Positions 42,684-53,259 of a stretch of 64,000 nucleotides of DNA are shown here, in pieces. Position 1 is the first letter of the stretch; the number at the start of each line of letters is the position of its first letter. The DNA is from Acidimicrobiales bacterium. GTDB lineage: Bacteria > Actinomycetota > Acidimicrobiia > Acidimicrobiales > Iamiaceae. The translations under genes and the position numbers were made by a program. A model generated the notes under the pieces. It searched no databases. It saw nothing but the letters and a program-made list of their open reading frames with translations, and was not told where the DNA came from. The stretch covers positions 62,001 through 126,000 of the forward strand of contig JAGQSO010000043.1 of assembly GCA_020439505.1 (NCBI GenBank), in the 5' to 3' direction.

Positions 42684-45600
42684 GGCGGGCCTTCACGCTG
42701 GCCGCGGTGCTCGTGTTCATCGCCGTGTCGTTCGGGCTCTCGCGTGAATCGCGGGTGGAATCCGAGCCCGCCCCCGGTCCGGTCGCCTCGGTGGTTCTCT
42801 TCACCGTTCCCAACCTGGGGATCGACGACATCGACCCCTCGGTCATGCCCACCCTCAGCCGGCTGGCCGGTGAGGGGGCCATCGCGGCCACCAACGTACG
42901 AACCACCGGCGACGGACCGAACCCGTTGGACGCCTACGCCTCCCTCGGCGCCGGCAACCGGGTGGGGGTGGCCGAGGAGCAGATACCCGGCACCGACGGG
43001 GCCGCCTCGACCACCACCACGTCCGGTGCCGGGCCGTCCATGCCGGGGTCGACCGTCACCTCCGTTCCGGAGACTCCTCTCGACGAGACCCGCCCGGTCA
43101 TCCCCACCGCCCGCCAGATCTCGGCATCCGAGGCCGGGCTTCAGCCCGGATCACCAGATCCGATCCAGGTCCGTGAGATGTCGACCATCATCGACCTCGT
43201 CGACGCCGGCACCGACCCGGGGGCCCAGCCGGGGTCGCTGGCCTCCGCGCTGGAGGCGGGAGGGCACCGGGTGGCGGTGGTCACCAACGCCGGCGGACCG
43301 GTCCCGATCGACTATTCGGGCGCGGTGGTTGCGCCTGCTGCGGTGGCGGCCGCCAACCACCGGGGAATCGTCGATGCCGGGTCGGTCGGCAGCGATCTCC
43401 TCCGTGCCGACCCGACCCGTCCCGGCGGAGCGACCGCCACGGCCGGATCGTTCGCCACCGCCGTACACGAGGCGCTCGATGACGCCGACCTGGTGGTCGT
43501 CGATCCCGGTGAGACCACGCGGGCGGCCACGGAGGCGGACCCAGCCGACCCGGTGAATGCGGTGGCGAGCGAGCAACGACGGCTCGACGCCCTAGCCGTG
43601 ACCGACACCGTTCTGGCCCGAATCGAGCGGTCTCTACCCAAAGACACCCTGCTGATCGTGGTGGGGATAACCCCGCCCGGCCAGAGATGGGCGTTGACGC
43701 CCATGGTCATCGTCGGAGCGGGAACACCTCGTGGCTATCTGCATTCATCGTCGACGCACCGACCCGACCTGGTCACGCTCACCGACCTGGCGCCGACGAT
43801 CCTCGATGCCCTGGGAACCCCGGTACCCACGGCCATGATCGGTCACCCGCTCGCCTATCGACCAGGAGAGGCGAACTGGAACGGCGCCCTGGCCCTCGAC
43901 ACCCTGCTGGAGCGACGAGCCCCCATCGACCGGGCGATGGCCGTCGGGTTCATCGTCGTCCAATGCGTGGTCTACGCCGCCGCCGTGGCGGTCCTGGCCT
44001 TCCGGCCCCCCCGACCCGACTGGTTCGACGGGGTTCTGTTGACCGCCGTCCTCACCTGTGCTGCCTGGCCGCTCGCCACCTTCGCCCTCCGGGCGGTGCC
44101 GTCGCTCTATTCCAGTGGCGTGGTGACGTTCGGGTTGTGCTGGCTGGTTGCCGCCGGGGTGGCGTTGTCGGTGAGTCGACTTCGTCGCCACACCCTCGAT
44201 CCGGTCCTCGCCTTGTGCGCGGTGTCCGCCACCGTCCTGGTAGCGGACCTGGCGACAGGGGCCCACCTCCAGTACGGGAGCTTCTTCGGCTATGCGCCGA
44301 CCACCGCCCCTCGGTTCACGGGCATCGGAAATGCATCGTTCGCCCTGCTGGGTGGGGCCACCGTCGTCATATGCACGGCACTCGTTGCCAGAGGTCGCAA
44401 CCGCAGGGACGCGCTCTGGTCGGCCGGAGCGGTAGCGGCGACGGTCGTCATCGCCGATGGTGCGCCATGGATGGGCGCCGACGTCGGGGGCATCCTCACC
44501 CTGGTTCCGGTGCTCTGCCTGATGATGTGGTCCCTGTCAGGTCGTCGGGTCCGCTGGTACACGATCGCACTGGCCGTCGCCGCCGCGCTCGGAGTTCTCG
44601 GAACCGCGGTGGCCATCGAATCGCTGCGAGATCCGGCCCAGAGGACCCACATCGGCCGCTTCTTCTTGTCCTCGGGTGAAGGCAGCCTGTTCTCGGACAC
44701 CCTGGCCCGGAAGTGGTCGGCCAACACCGAACTGCTGAGACGATCGCCTCTGGCCTGGGCGGTACCCCTCCTCGCCGGAGCGGGGTTCGTGGCCGTGGCC
44801 AGTGGGCGGGCATGGAGGCGGGTGCTACCGCTGGGAAGTCCGGAACGAACCGGGGTGACCGCGACCCTCGCCATGGGTTTCGTGGGGTTCATCCTCAACG
44901 ACTCGGGGGTGGTCGTCCTGGCTCTGGCCTCGGTGTTCCTCGGGCCCTATGTGTTGTTGCTGGCCCAAGCCGCCGAGCGGGATGTCCTCCCTGGCGCGGC
45001 GACGACCGGTACCGTTGGGTCACCCATGGCTGAGGAGATCGAAGAGACCGGCGGTGATCTCGAGATCACCGGCCGTACGTCGCCAGGTGAGGAACCGGTC
45101 GGCAACGCGGGGGATCTGGTGATCGACCTGACCGACCAACCCTCGGGCGTCGGACCCGTGGTCGTCGCCCTCGTTCCCGCAAAGGATCGTGAGGACTCGA
45201 TTGCCGACACCGTGTCGGCGCTTCTCGGTCTTGGCCGGGTGGACCGGGTGGTCGTGATCGATGACGGTTCGTCGGATCAGACCGCCGAGGCCGCCCGACT
45301 CGCCGGTGCCGACGTGGTGGTCCTACCGCGCAACCGGGGCAAGGGTGGCGCGGTGGCAGCCGGGGTGGAGGCGACACCCGACGCCGACGTGTTCCTGTTG
45401 ATCGATGCCGACCTCGCCCGAACCGCGGCCAGCGCCGACCTGCTCCTAGACCCGGTCATGGCCGGTGATGCCGATCTCGTGATCGGGATGCTTCCCTCGG
45501 CGGAAGGCAAGGGGGGATTCGGACTGGTCCGTGACATGTCGGCCCGGGGTATCCGCCGAGCGTGCGGCCTCGAGGTTCGTGCCCCGTTGAGCGGGCAGAG

Positions 45601-48082
45601 GGCGGTGCGGGCCGGGCTGATCCGCGACCTGGTCGACGCTGAGCGTTTCGGCCTAGAGGTGGCGATGACCATCGATGTCGTGCGGGCGGGCGGGCGGGTC
45701 ATCGAGGTCGAGGTGCCGATGGACCACCGCCACACCGGACGATCGCTGGCCGGTTTCGTCCACCGGGGGCTTCAGGGTCGCGACATCATCCGGTCACTGT
45801 GGCCAAGGGTGACGTCGTCGAGGCTCCGGATGGCGTTGCTCGTCGCCTCGACGGTGGTGGTCTGTGTCCTGGCTCCGATCCTGGGCGCGTCTCAGGTTCC
45901 ATCGACCACGGCGCTGGCCGCCCGGCCGGGACGGGTCTTGGTGTTCGGGATGCAGCCGCTCTCCTTCGATGACCTCGAACGGGGGGTGACGCCGAACCTG
46001 CAACACCTCATCGACACCGGTGCCACCGGTGCGCTCTCGGCCAGGACCGTGGCCAGGACCCCAACCGACGGCGAGGGCTACCTCTCCCTCGGCGCCGGCG
46101 CCAGGGTGTCGGGCGGCGGGTTGGTCGAGACCGTCCTCCCCATGGCCGAGCCGGTAGGGGGCACGACAGCCCAGGACTACGTGGCTTCGCTCACCGGCAC
46201 CCGCCCCGAAGGGGAGTTCGTGGTGATGGGGGGTCCTTCCATCGTGCGCCGCACCGATGACCCCGATGCCGCGGGAACACCGGGGACCCTGGGTGACGCC
46301 CTCGCCGCCAACCGTCTGACAGGCGTGGCGATTGGCAACGGTGATCAACCGCCCACCTACACCAGCAGCGGCTACGTCAACCGGCCTGCCGCTCTGGCGG
46401 TGATGACCTCGGACATGGGTGTCCCGGGAGGGCTCATCGACCCTGACCGAACGCTGGAGTCATCCACTTCCGCCCCGTTCGGGGTCCAGGCCGACAGCGC
46501 GGCGGTGGTGCAAGGCGCTCTCCGGTCGCTCCAGGATTCCGCGGTCGTGGTGGTGGATCCCGGTGACCTCGGACGCGCTGCCCGTTTCGGGAAGGCGGCG
46601 GTGTCGGGTGCGGCCGAGGAGATGTGGGAGCGCCAGCTGGCTCGTTCGGACGAGATGCTCGGTCGCATCGTCGCCGCGGCCCCCGAGGACACGATGGTGA
46701 TGGTGGTGGCGGTGGTGCCCAGCGGGTACCCCTATCGCCCGACCCCGCTGGTGATGGCCGGCCCCGGGGTGCCCCACGGATCGATCACGTCTCCCTCCAC
46801 CCGCCAGTCCGGTGTCTCGGCCATCACCGATCTTGCCCCCACGATCCTCGACGCGCTGGGCGTGGCCCCGCCGGCTGAGCTACCCGGTAGCGCGGTTCGC
46901 TTCGAAGCCGGTGAGGTGGATCTCGCCCGACTGCGCACACTGGACCGCGACACGATGGTCCGGGAGAAGACCTACGGACCCGTCTCCAGTCGCTACATCC
47001 AGGCCTTCACCGTCGTCTACGGGGTCCTGCTGGTCATGATGATCGGTCGGCGCCGGTCGACGGGACAGGCTGGCCTGATCCGGTGGGTGATCCTCACCCT
47101 TGCCGCCTTCCCGGTGGGGACCTTCCTGGTTCGTCTTGTCGAACCGCTCAACCGTGCCTCGCCGTGGGCGCAGCCGGGGGCTGCTCTTCTCGTCGCCGGG
47201 CTGTTGGCAGCCGCGGCGGCGCGCTCACGTCGTTCGTCGCTCAGTCCGCTGGGATGGATAGCCGGTCTGACCGTTGCCGTCATCGTCGTCGATGCCTGGA
47301 CCGGTACGACCCTCCACCTGTCGAGCTGGCTCGGCTACTCGCTCCACAACGCCGGTCGGTTCTATGGGATCCCCAACACGACCTTCGCCGTCCTCGGTGC
47401 GTGCACGGTGCTGGTCTCGGGAGTGATCGTTCATCACAGCAGCCGGAGAACCGAGGCGTTGGTGAAGGTGGCGTGCCTGTTCCTCGTGGTCCTCTTGTCG
47501 GCCGGGCTACCGATGCTGGGGGCCGACGTCGGATCTCTCATCACACTCGGACCGGTTTTCGCGGTGACGTTGTTCGCCTATACCGGCCGCAAGGTGCGCC
47601 TTCGCAACCTTGCGCTCGCCGCGCTGGCGATGGTCGTGCTGGTCGGTGGCGCCGCCGCTCTGGATCTGTCACGACCGGCCGAAGAGAGAAGCCACCTCGG
47701 CCGCTTCGCCGAGCGGGTGCGAGAGGACGGTCCGTCGGCCTTCGTGGACACCGTCGTGCGCAAGCAGGAGGCCAACACCAGGCTGGCTCAGTCGTCTCAA
47801 TGGGGACGGATGGTTCCGATTGCGGGCGCATTTCTCTTCGTCCCCCTCGTGTGGCATCGCCGCCGCAAGCGGCTCCTCCCCCCGGGGGGACCGGTGACGA
47901 TCGCCTTCTGGTCGGTGCTGGGGGCGACCGCTCTCGGCTACCTGTCCAACGACTCAGGTCCGATCGTGGTCGCCCTGTTCCTCGCCTACCTGCCACCGTT
48001 GATCCAGATCCTGGTCATGGACGATGAGCTCGGGGGACCCCGGTTCCTGCCCGCCGCCTCTCGGGCGGTGACTGGGCCGTGA
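42680..48082 (+). CDS. Giant membrane protein: two phosphatase-superfamily/TM units around a GT2 glycosyltransferase
   Basis: 1800 residues in one unbroken frame. After an N-terminal membrane helix, residues ~35-395 form an alkaline-phosphatase-superfamily-like outside domain (VVLFTVPNLGIDDI; LTDLAPTILDALGTP), then a block of about 8 membrane helices (~415-765; GYAPTTAPRFTGIGN; WMGADVGGILTLVP). Residues ~825-1040 are a GT2 glycosyltransferase with DDGSSDQT from Asp861 and DAD at 909-911. Residues ~1085-1440 and ~1450-1775 repeat the first plan (ITDLAPTILDALGVA; GYSLHNAGRFYGIPN; LGADVGSLITLGP). The two units are diverged, so the duplication is old. The unit is similar to phosphatase-superfamily membrane proteins of unknown role in Firmicutes. 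A role in modifying lipid-linked envelope sugars is inferred from the neighbours murJ and the MraY-like gene, both overlapping by 4 nt. Confidence 0.8.
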   Translation: MRRAFTLAAVLVFIAVSFGLSRESRVESEPAPGPVASVVLFTVPNLGIDDIDPSVMPTLSRLAGEGAIAATNVRTTGDGPNPLDAYASLGAGNRVGVAEEQIPGTDGAASTTTTSGAGPSMPGSTVTSVPETPLDETRPVIPTARQISASEAGLQPGSPDPIQVREMSTIIDLVDAGTDPGAQPGSLASALEAGGHRVAVVTNAGGPVPIDYSGAVVAPAAVAAANHRGIVDAGSVGSDLLRADPTRPGGATATAGSFATAVHEALDDADLVVVDPGETTRAATEADPADPVNAVASEQRRLDALAVTDTVLARIERSLPKDTLLIVVGITPPGQRWALTPMVIVGAGTPRGYLHSSSTHRPDLVTLTDLAPTILDALGTPVPTAMIGHPLAYRPGEANWNGALALDTLLERRAPIDRAMAVGFIVVQCVVYAAAVAVLAFRPPRPDWFDGVLLTAVLTCAAWPLATFALRAVPSLYSSGVVTFGLCWLVAAGVALSVSRLRRHTLDPVLALCAVSATVLVADLATGAHLQYGSFFGYAPTTAPRFTGIGNASFALLGGATVVICTALVARGRNRRDALWSAGAVAATVVIADGAPWMGADVGGILTLVPVLCLMMWSLSGRRVRWYTIALAVAAALGVLGTAVAIESLRDPAQRTHIGRFFLSSGEGSLFSDTLARKWSANTELLRRSPLAWAVPLLAGAGFVAVASGRAWRRVLPLGSPERTGVTATLAMGFVGFILNDSGVVVLALASVFLGPYVLLLAQAAERDVLPGAATTGTVGSPMAEEIEETGGDLEITGRTSPGEEPVGNAGDLVIDLTDQPSGVGPVVVALVPAKDREDSIADTVSALLGLGRVDRVVVIDDGSSDQTAEAARLAGADVVVLPRNRGKGGAVAAGVEATPDADVFLLIDADLARTAASADLLLDPVMAGDADLVIGMLPSAEGKGGFGLVRDMSARGIRRACGLEVRAPLSGQRAVRAGLIRDLVDAERFGLEVAMTIDVVRAGGRVIEVEVPMDHRHTGRSLAGFVHRGLQGRDIIRSLWPRVTSSRLRMALLVASTVVVCVLAPILGASQVPSTTALAARPGRVLVFGMQPLSFDDLERGVTPNLQHLIDTGATGALSARTVARTPTDGEGYLSLGAGARVSGGGLVETVLPMAEPVGGTTAQDYVASLTGTRPEGEFVVMGGPSIVRRTDDPDAAGTPGTLGDALAANRLTGVAIGNGDQPPTYTSSGYVNRPAALAVMTSDMGVPGGLIDPDRTLESSTSAPFGVQADSAAVVQGALRSLQDSAVVVVDPGDLGRAARFGKAAVSGAAEEMWERQLARSDEMLGRIVAAAPEDTMVMVVAVVPSGYPYRPTPLVMAGPGVPHGSITSPSTRQSGVSAITDLAPTILDALGVAPPAELPGSAVRFEAGEVDLARLRTLDRDTMVREKTYGPVSSRYIQAFTVVYGVLLVMMIGRRRSTGQAGLIRWVILTLAAFPVGTFLVRLVEPLNRASPWAQPGAALLVAGLLAAAAARSRRSSLSPLGWIAGLTVAVIVVDAWTGTTLHLSSWLGYSLHNAGRFYGIPNTTFAVLGACTVLVSGVIVHHSSRRTEALVKVACLFLVVLLSAGLPMLGADVGSLITLGPVFAVTLFAYTGRKVRLRNLALAALAMVVLVGGAAALDLSRPAEERSHLGRFAERVREDGPSAFVDTVVRKQEANTRLAQSSQWGRMVPIAGAFLFVPLVWHRRRKRLLPPGGPVTIAFWSVLGATALGYLSNDSGPIVVALFLAYLPPLIQILVMDDELGGPRFLPAASRAVTGP

Positions 48083-48915
48083 ACGTCGCCCTCGCCCTGG
48101 CGATCGGGATCGTCGCCGGAACCGTGATGGTTCGTCTCGTGCTGCCGACGCTGACCACCCCGTTGCTGGAGCGCACCAACCACCGTGGAGCACCGATCAT
48201 CACCTCGGCCGGGCTCGTAGTGGTCCTGGCGGTACTCGCCGTCGAGGGATCCCTGGGGGTGGTCGAGGCCGCCGGATTCGACCCGGTAGGCGGCTCGGTG
48301 GGGCGCCGGCTCGTGGTCATGGCCACCGTCGGCTTCGGTCTCCTAGGGTTCATCGACGACCTCCTCGGAGCGGGGGAGAGCGGCGGGTTCCGGGGCCATC
48401 TCGGGGCGTTGGCGAAGGGCCGACTCACCTCGGGCGGGATAAAGCTGTTCGGCGGTGGCGCCCTGGCCCTGGCGGTGATGGCGGCCATCCAGCCCGGCTC
48501 GATCGGGCGGATCCTCGCCGACGGCGCCCTGGTGGCTCTGGCGGCCAACCTGGGCAACCTGATGGACCGTGCCCCGGGACGTTGCCTCAAGGTGACCGCC
48601 GTGACCTTCGCGGCACTGGTCGTGGCGGTGTCCGCGGATCCCGCGCTGGTCGGGGTGGCGTTGGTGGTGGGAGCGTCGATGTCGCTGCTGCCCGCCGACC
48701 TGGGCGAGCGCCTGATGTTGGGTGACGCCGGGGCCAACGTCGTCGGGGCGGCGATCGGTGTGGGCGTGGTCCTCACCAGCACCCCGACGGCCCGCAACAT
48801 CGTCTTGGTCGTACTCCTGGTGCTCAACGTCCTCAGCGAGAAGGTCTCCTACAGCCGGCTCATAGATTCGACCCCGCCCTTGCGGGCACTAGACCGTCTA
48901 GGCCGCCGCAGCTGA
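48079..48915 (+). CDS. MraY/WecA-like polyprenyl-phosphate sugar-phosphate transferase homologue
   Basis: 278 residues, about 8-9 membrane helices, from GTG 48079 (GTGA overlap). Family-like stretches are LLGFIDDLLGAG (the Asp pair of the active site), GHLGALAKGRLTSGGIKL, ANLGNLMDRAPGR and LMLGDAGANVVGA. The group joins a sugar phosphate to a polyprenyl phosphate carrier. It is shorter than MraY and WecA (about 320-360), so it may be a divergent or specialised member. As last gene of the steA-steB-murJ-giant run it could make the lipid-linked sugar that MurJ flips and the giant protein modifies. Confidence 0.8.
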   Translation: MNVALALAIGIVAGTVMVRLVLPTLTTPLLERTNHRGAPIITSAGLVVVLAVLAVEGSLGVVEAAGFDPVGGSVGRRLVVMATVGFGLLGFIDDLLGAGESGGFRGHLGALAKGRLTSGGIKLFGGGALALAVMAAIQPGSIGRILADGALVALAANLGNLMDRAPGRCLKVTAVTFAALVVAVSADPALVGVALVVGASMSLLPADLGERLMLGDAGANVVGAAIGVGVVLTSTPTARNIVLVVLLVLNVLSEKVSYSRLIDSTPPLRALDRLGRRS

Positions 48916-48924
48916 GACCGAGGG

Positions 48925-48943
48925 CCCATGCCGTACTCATGGG
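48925..48943 (+). terminator. Weak hairpin after the MraY-like gene
   Basis: CCCATG and CATGGG pair around a 7-nt loop, 10 nt past the stop codon, with no T-tract. Confidence 0.3.
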
Positions 48944-49016
48944 TCGGCTCGCCGCCTGAGCCAAGTGAGACGGCGATCCCCTCTGCCGAGGATCAGCTAG
49001 TGCTGCAACAGACACC

Positions 49017-50874
<1,858 letters not shown>

Positions 50875-50875
50875 C

Positions 50876-51424
50876 GTGGGGGACTTCCGCCACATCGCGG
50901 ATCGGGAGATCGCGTCGCTGGCCCGCTGCACCGTCGTGCAGGCCACCTTCGCCGCTCCCGATGGCACCACCTTCGAACGCGATGTGATCCGCAACCTGGA
51001 CGTGGTGGCGATGGTGCCGGTGCACGAGGACCTCACGGTGAGCCTGGTCCGCCAGTACCGGGGCCCGGTCGATGAACACCTGCTCGAGATCCCCGCCGGA
51101 TTGTGTGACCTGGAGGGGGAGACCCCCGAAGCGACGGCGGCACGTGAACTCCACGAAGAACTCGGGATGCGCGCCGCCAGCCTCGATCTGGTCGCGCAGT
51201 ACTACCCGGCCGCCGGATTCGCCGATCAGTTCGTGAGGTTGTTCATCGCCACCGACCTGACCATCGGTGAACCCGAGCGTGAGGGGGTCGAGGAACAGCA
51301 CATGACCGAGGAGCGGATCGCGCTGGACCAGGTGGCCTCGCTCATCGCCGACGGCACGATCCGCGACAGCAAGACCATCATCGGCCTGCTGCTGGCCCGA
51401 GACCGCTTTCTGTCATCTCGGTGA
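50876..51424 (+). CDS. ADP-ribose pyrophosphatase-like Nudix hydrolase
   Basis: 182 residues from GTG 50876, one base after the pyrG stop. The Nudix box is EGETPEATAARELHEELGM with the REUxEE core intact; the spacing before it has one extra residue, as I recall for the Rv1700 ADP-ribose pyrophosphatase. It probably splits ADP-ribose to AMP and ribose 5-phosphate. It overlaps xerD by 4 nt. Confidence 0.88.
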   Translation: MGDFRHIADREIASLARCTVVQATFAAPDGTTFERDVIRNLDVVAMVPVHEDLTVSLVRQYRGPVDEHLLEIPAGLCDLEGETPEATAARELHEELGMRAASLDLVAQYYPAAGFADQFVRLFIATDLTIGEPEREGVEEQHMTEERIALDQVASLIADGTIRDSKTIIGLLLARDRFLSSR

Positions 51425-52350
51425 ACCCACCGGTTCCCCTCCCGGCCGAGGCGGAGGACCTCTTGACTTGGCTGCGGGTGGAGCGGGGCCGCTCGGCCAA
51501 CACGCTGGAGGCCTACCGACGGGACCTGTCGGCCTATTCCCAATGGCTTACGGCACGCTCGACCCCGGTGTCGGAGGTGGTCGAGGGTGACATCAACGCC
51601 TACATCGCCCACCTCCGTGCTTCAGGCCGTGCCCCGTCGTCTCAGAAGCGTGCTCTGGTCGCGGTCCGTAGCCTCCATCGCTTCCTCGCCGAGGAGCACG
51701 AAGGTCGTGTGGATCCCGCGGCCGAGATCGAGGTACCACGGGTGCCGGCAGGGCTACCCAAGGCCCTCACCGAGTCGGAGGTGGACGCTCTCCTGCAGGC
51801 GGTGAGCGGGACCGACGCCCTGGCTCGCCGGGATCGGGCCCTGTTGGAGCTCCTCTACGGCACTGGCGCGCGGATCTCCGAACTGGTCGGGGCATCCTTG
51901 AGCGACCTCGATCTCGACGCCGGTCTCCTCCGGGTCTACGGCAAGGGTTCAAAGGAGCGGGTTGTGCCGCTCGGGCGGTACTCGCTGGTCGCGCTGGTGG
52001 ACTGGCTGTCACCGGCGGGCCGCGATGAGCTCGAGCCCGACCGGTGGGCCCGTCGCAGCGACTCCGATGCCCTTTTCTTGAACCGACGAGGGGGGCGGCT
52101 CTCACGACAGGGCGCGTGGATGGTGGTCAAACGGGTCGGCGAGCAGATCGGCATCGGCGACCGGTTGTCGCCCCACGTCCTGCGTCACTCGTGTGCCACC
52201 CACATGGTCGACCACGGTGCCGACATCCGTACCGTCCAGGAACTGCTCGGTCACGCATCGATCAGCACCACCCAGGTGTACACGAAGGTCTCCACCGAAC
52301 GACTGTGGGCGGTCTACCGCCAGGCCCATCCCCGGGCTCGCGACATCTGA
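51421..52350 (+). CDS. xerD: XerD-type tyrosine recombinase
   Basis: 309 residues from GTG 51421 (GTGA overlap). An N-terminal SAM-like core-binding domain (AEDLLTWLRVERGRSANTLEAY) is followed by a catalytic domain with Arg151 in GTGARISELVG, HVLRHSCATHM (His252, Arg255), LLGHASISTTQVYT and the nucleophile Tyr287. It resolves chromosome dimers at dif, and in this place and size is the housekeeping XerD, not a phage integrase. Confidence 0.94.
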   Translation: MNPPVPLPAEAEDLLTWLRVERGRSANTLEAYRRDLSAYSQWLTARSTPVSEVVEGDINAYIAHLRASGRAPSSQKRALVAVRSLHRFLAEEHEGRVDPAAEIEVPRVPAGLPKALTESEVDALLQAVSGTDALARRDRALLELLYGTGARISELVGASLSDLDLDAGLLRVYGKGSKERVVPLGRYSLVALVDWLSPAGRDELEPDRWARRSDSDALFLNRRGGRLSRQGAWMVVKRVGEQIGIGDRLSPHVLRHSCATHMVDHGADIRTVQELLGHASISTTQVYTKVSTERLWAVYRQAHPRARDI

Positions 52351-52364
52351 GCTCCGCCGACCTG

Positions 52365-52370
52365 TATCCT
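52365..52370 (+). promoter_or_regulatory. -10 box TATCCT, leaderless
   Basis: TATCCT lies 6 nt before the ATG at 52377. Confidence 0.5.
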
Positions 52371-52376
52371 GGGCTC

Positions 52377-52706
52377 ATGACTAGCAGTGCCGTCAACGAC
52401 TCGGTCCGTGATGGACTCGAAACGGAGCGCGACGAGCTCCGTCGTCGCCTCGACGAGCTAACCAGCGACGGCGCCGCGGCGCCTGACTTCGACGAGAACT
52501 TCGCCGACAGCGCTCAGGTGGCGGCCGAGTTGGGGGAGAACCTCTCCCTCGCCGCTGCCCTCCGGGACCAGTTGGTTGACGTGGAAGGAGCGTTGGCCCG
52601 CCTCGATGACGGCACCTACGGCCGGTGCCAGGAGTGCGGCGACGCAATCTCGCAGGCCCGGCTGGAAGCCATGCCGGCGACGCCGTTCTGCATCGCTCAC
52701 GCCTGA
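52377..52706 (+). CDS. DksA/TraR-family zinc finger protein
   Basis: 109 residues. A helical hairpin (RDGLETERDELRRRLDELTS; ADSAQVAAELGENLSLAAALRDQLVDVEGALARL in parts) precedes a zinc finger CQEC-x17-CIAH, where the last ligand looks like His instead of Cys. The DGTYGRCQECG stretch is typical of the family. These proteins act on RNA polymerase or, in actinobacteria, have unclear roles. It is probably transcribed alone or with the HD gene 9 nt downstream. Confidence 0.88.
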   Translation: MTSSAVNDSVRDGLETERDELRRRLDELTSDGAAAPDFDENFADSAQVAAELGENLSLAAALRDQLVDVEGALARLDDGTYGRCQECGDAISQARLEAMPATPFCIAHA

Positions 52707-52715
52707 CCATCGCCC

Positions 52716-53234
52716 GTGGCTGGCGCTGCCCATCTGGTCCGGCGGTTCTTCGGGTCGCTGACGCCGCTCGGCGAGCCGGCATCGGACCGGCCCTGGATCA
52801 CCGAGAACCTCACCGAAGGTGAGCTCGCCGTGTGGCGGTCGATGTCGCGTGCTGACCGGCGCCATGCGGCCGGGGTGGCGCGGCGGGTCGAGCGGGCCTT
52901 GGGCCATGAGGCGACCCGGCCGGTGATCGCCGCGGCCCTGTTGCACGACTGCGGCAAGACGGTCTCAGGGCTGGGGACCTACGGGCGGGTGATCGCCACG
53001 CTGTCGGTCAAGCTGGCGGGCCACGAGCAGGCCGTCGCCTGGCGGGAGACCAGGGGTTTCACGCGCCGGGTCGGTTTGTACGTGCTGCATCCTGAGCTGG
53101 GGGCCGACCGTCTCGGGATGGCGGGGTCGGCACCTTTGACCGTGGCCTGGGCGGCGGAGCACCACCTGCCGGCCGACCAGTGGACGGTACCGACGGCGGT
53201 CGGCGAGGCGCTGAAGGCCGCCGACGACGATTAG
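52716..53234 (+). CDS. HD-domain protein
   Basis: 172 residues from GTG 52716. The core ALGHEATRPVIAAALLHDCGKTV has the paired His-Asp of HD phosphohydrolases; AWAAEHHLPADQW gives a later His. Substrates of the family are nucleotides and related phosphates; here unknown. It follows the DksA/TraR gene closely and is convergent with trpS. Confidence 0.75.
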   Translation: MAGAAHLVRRFFGSLTPLGEPASDRPWITENLTEGELAVWRSMSRADRRHAAGVARRVERALGHEATRPVIAAALLHDCGKTVSGLGTYGRVIATLSVKLAGHEQAVAWRETRGFTRRVGLYVLHPELGADRLGMAGSAPLTVAWAAEHHLPADQWTVPTAVGEALKAADDD

Positions 53235-53259
53235 GAGGCCACCGCGTCGGCTCGGGGCG

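Noticed and set aside
42680-48082. Giant gene as an artefact of joined genes
   Set aside because: The frame is open for 1800 codons with steady codon use and full domains on both sides of each junction, so a false fusion by error is not needed; it is treated as real.
51421-52350. Tyrosine recombinase as integrase of a mobile element
   Set aside because: Size, place after pyrG and the Nudix gene, and lack of attachment sites or phage genes fit housekeeping XerD.
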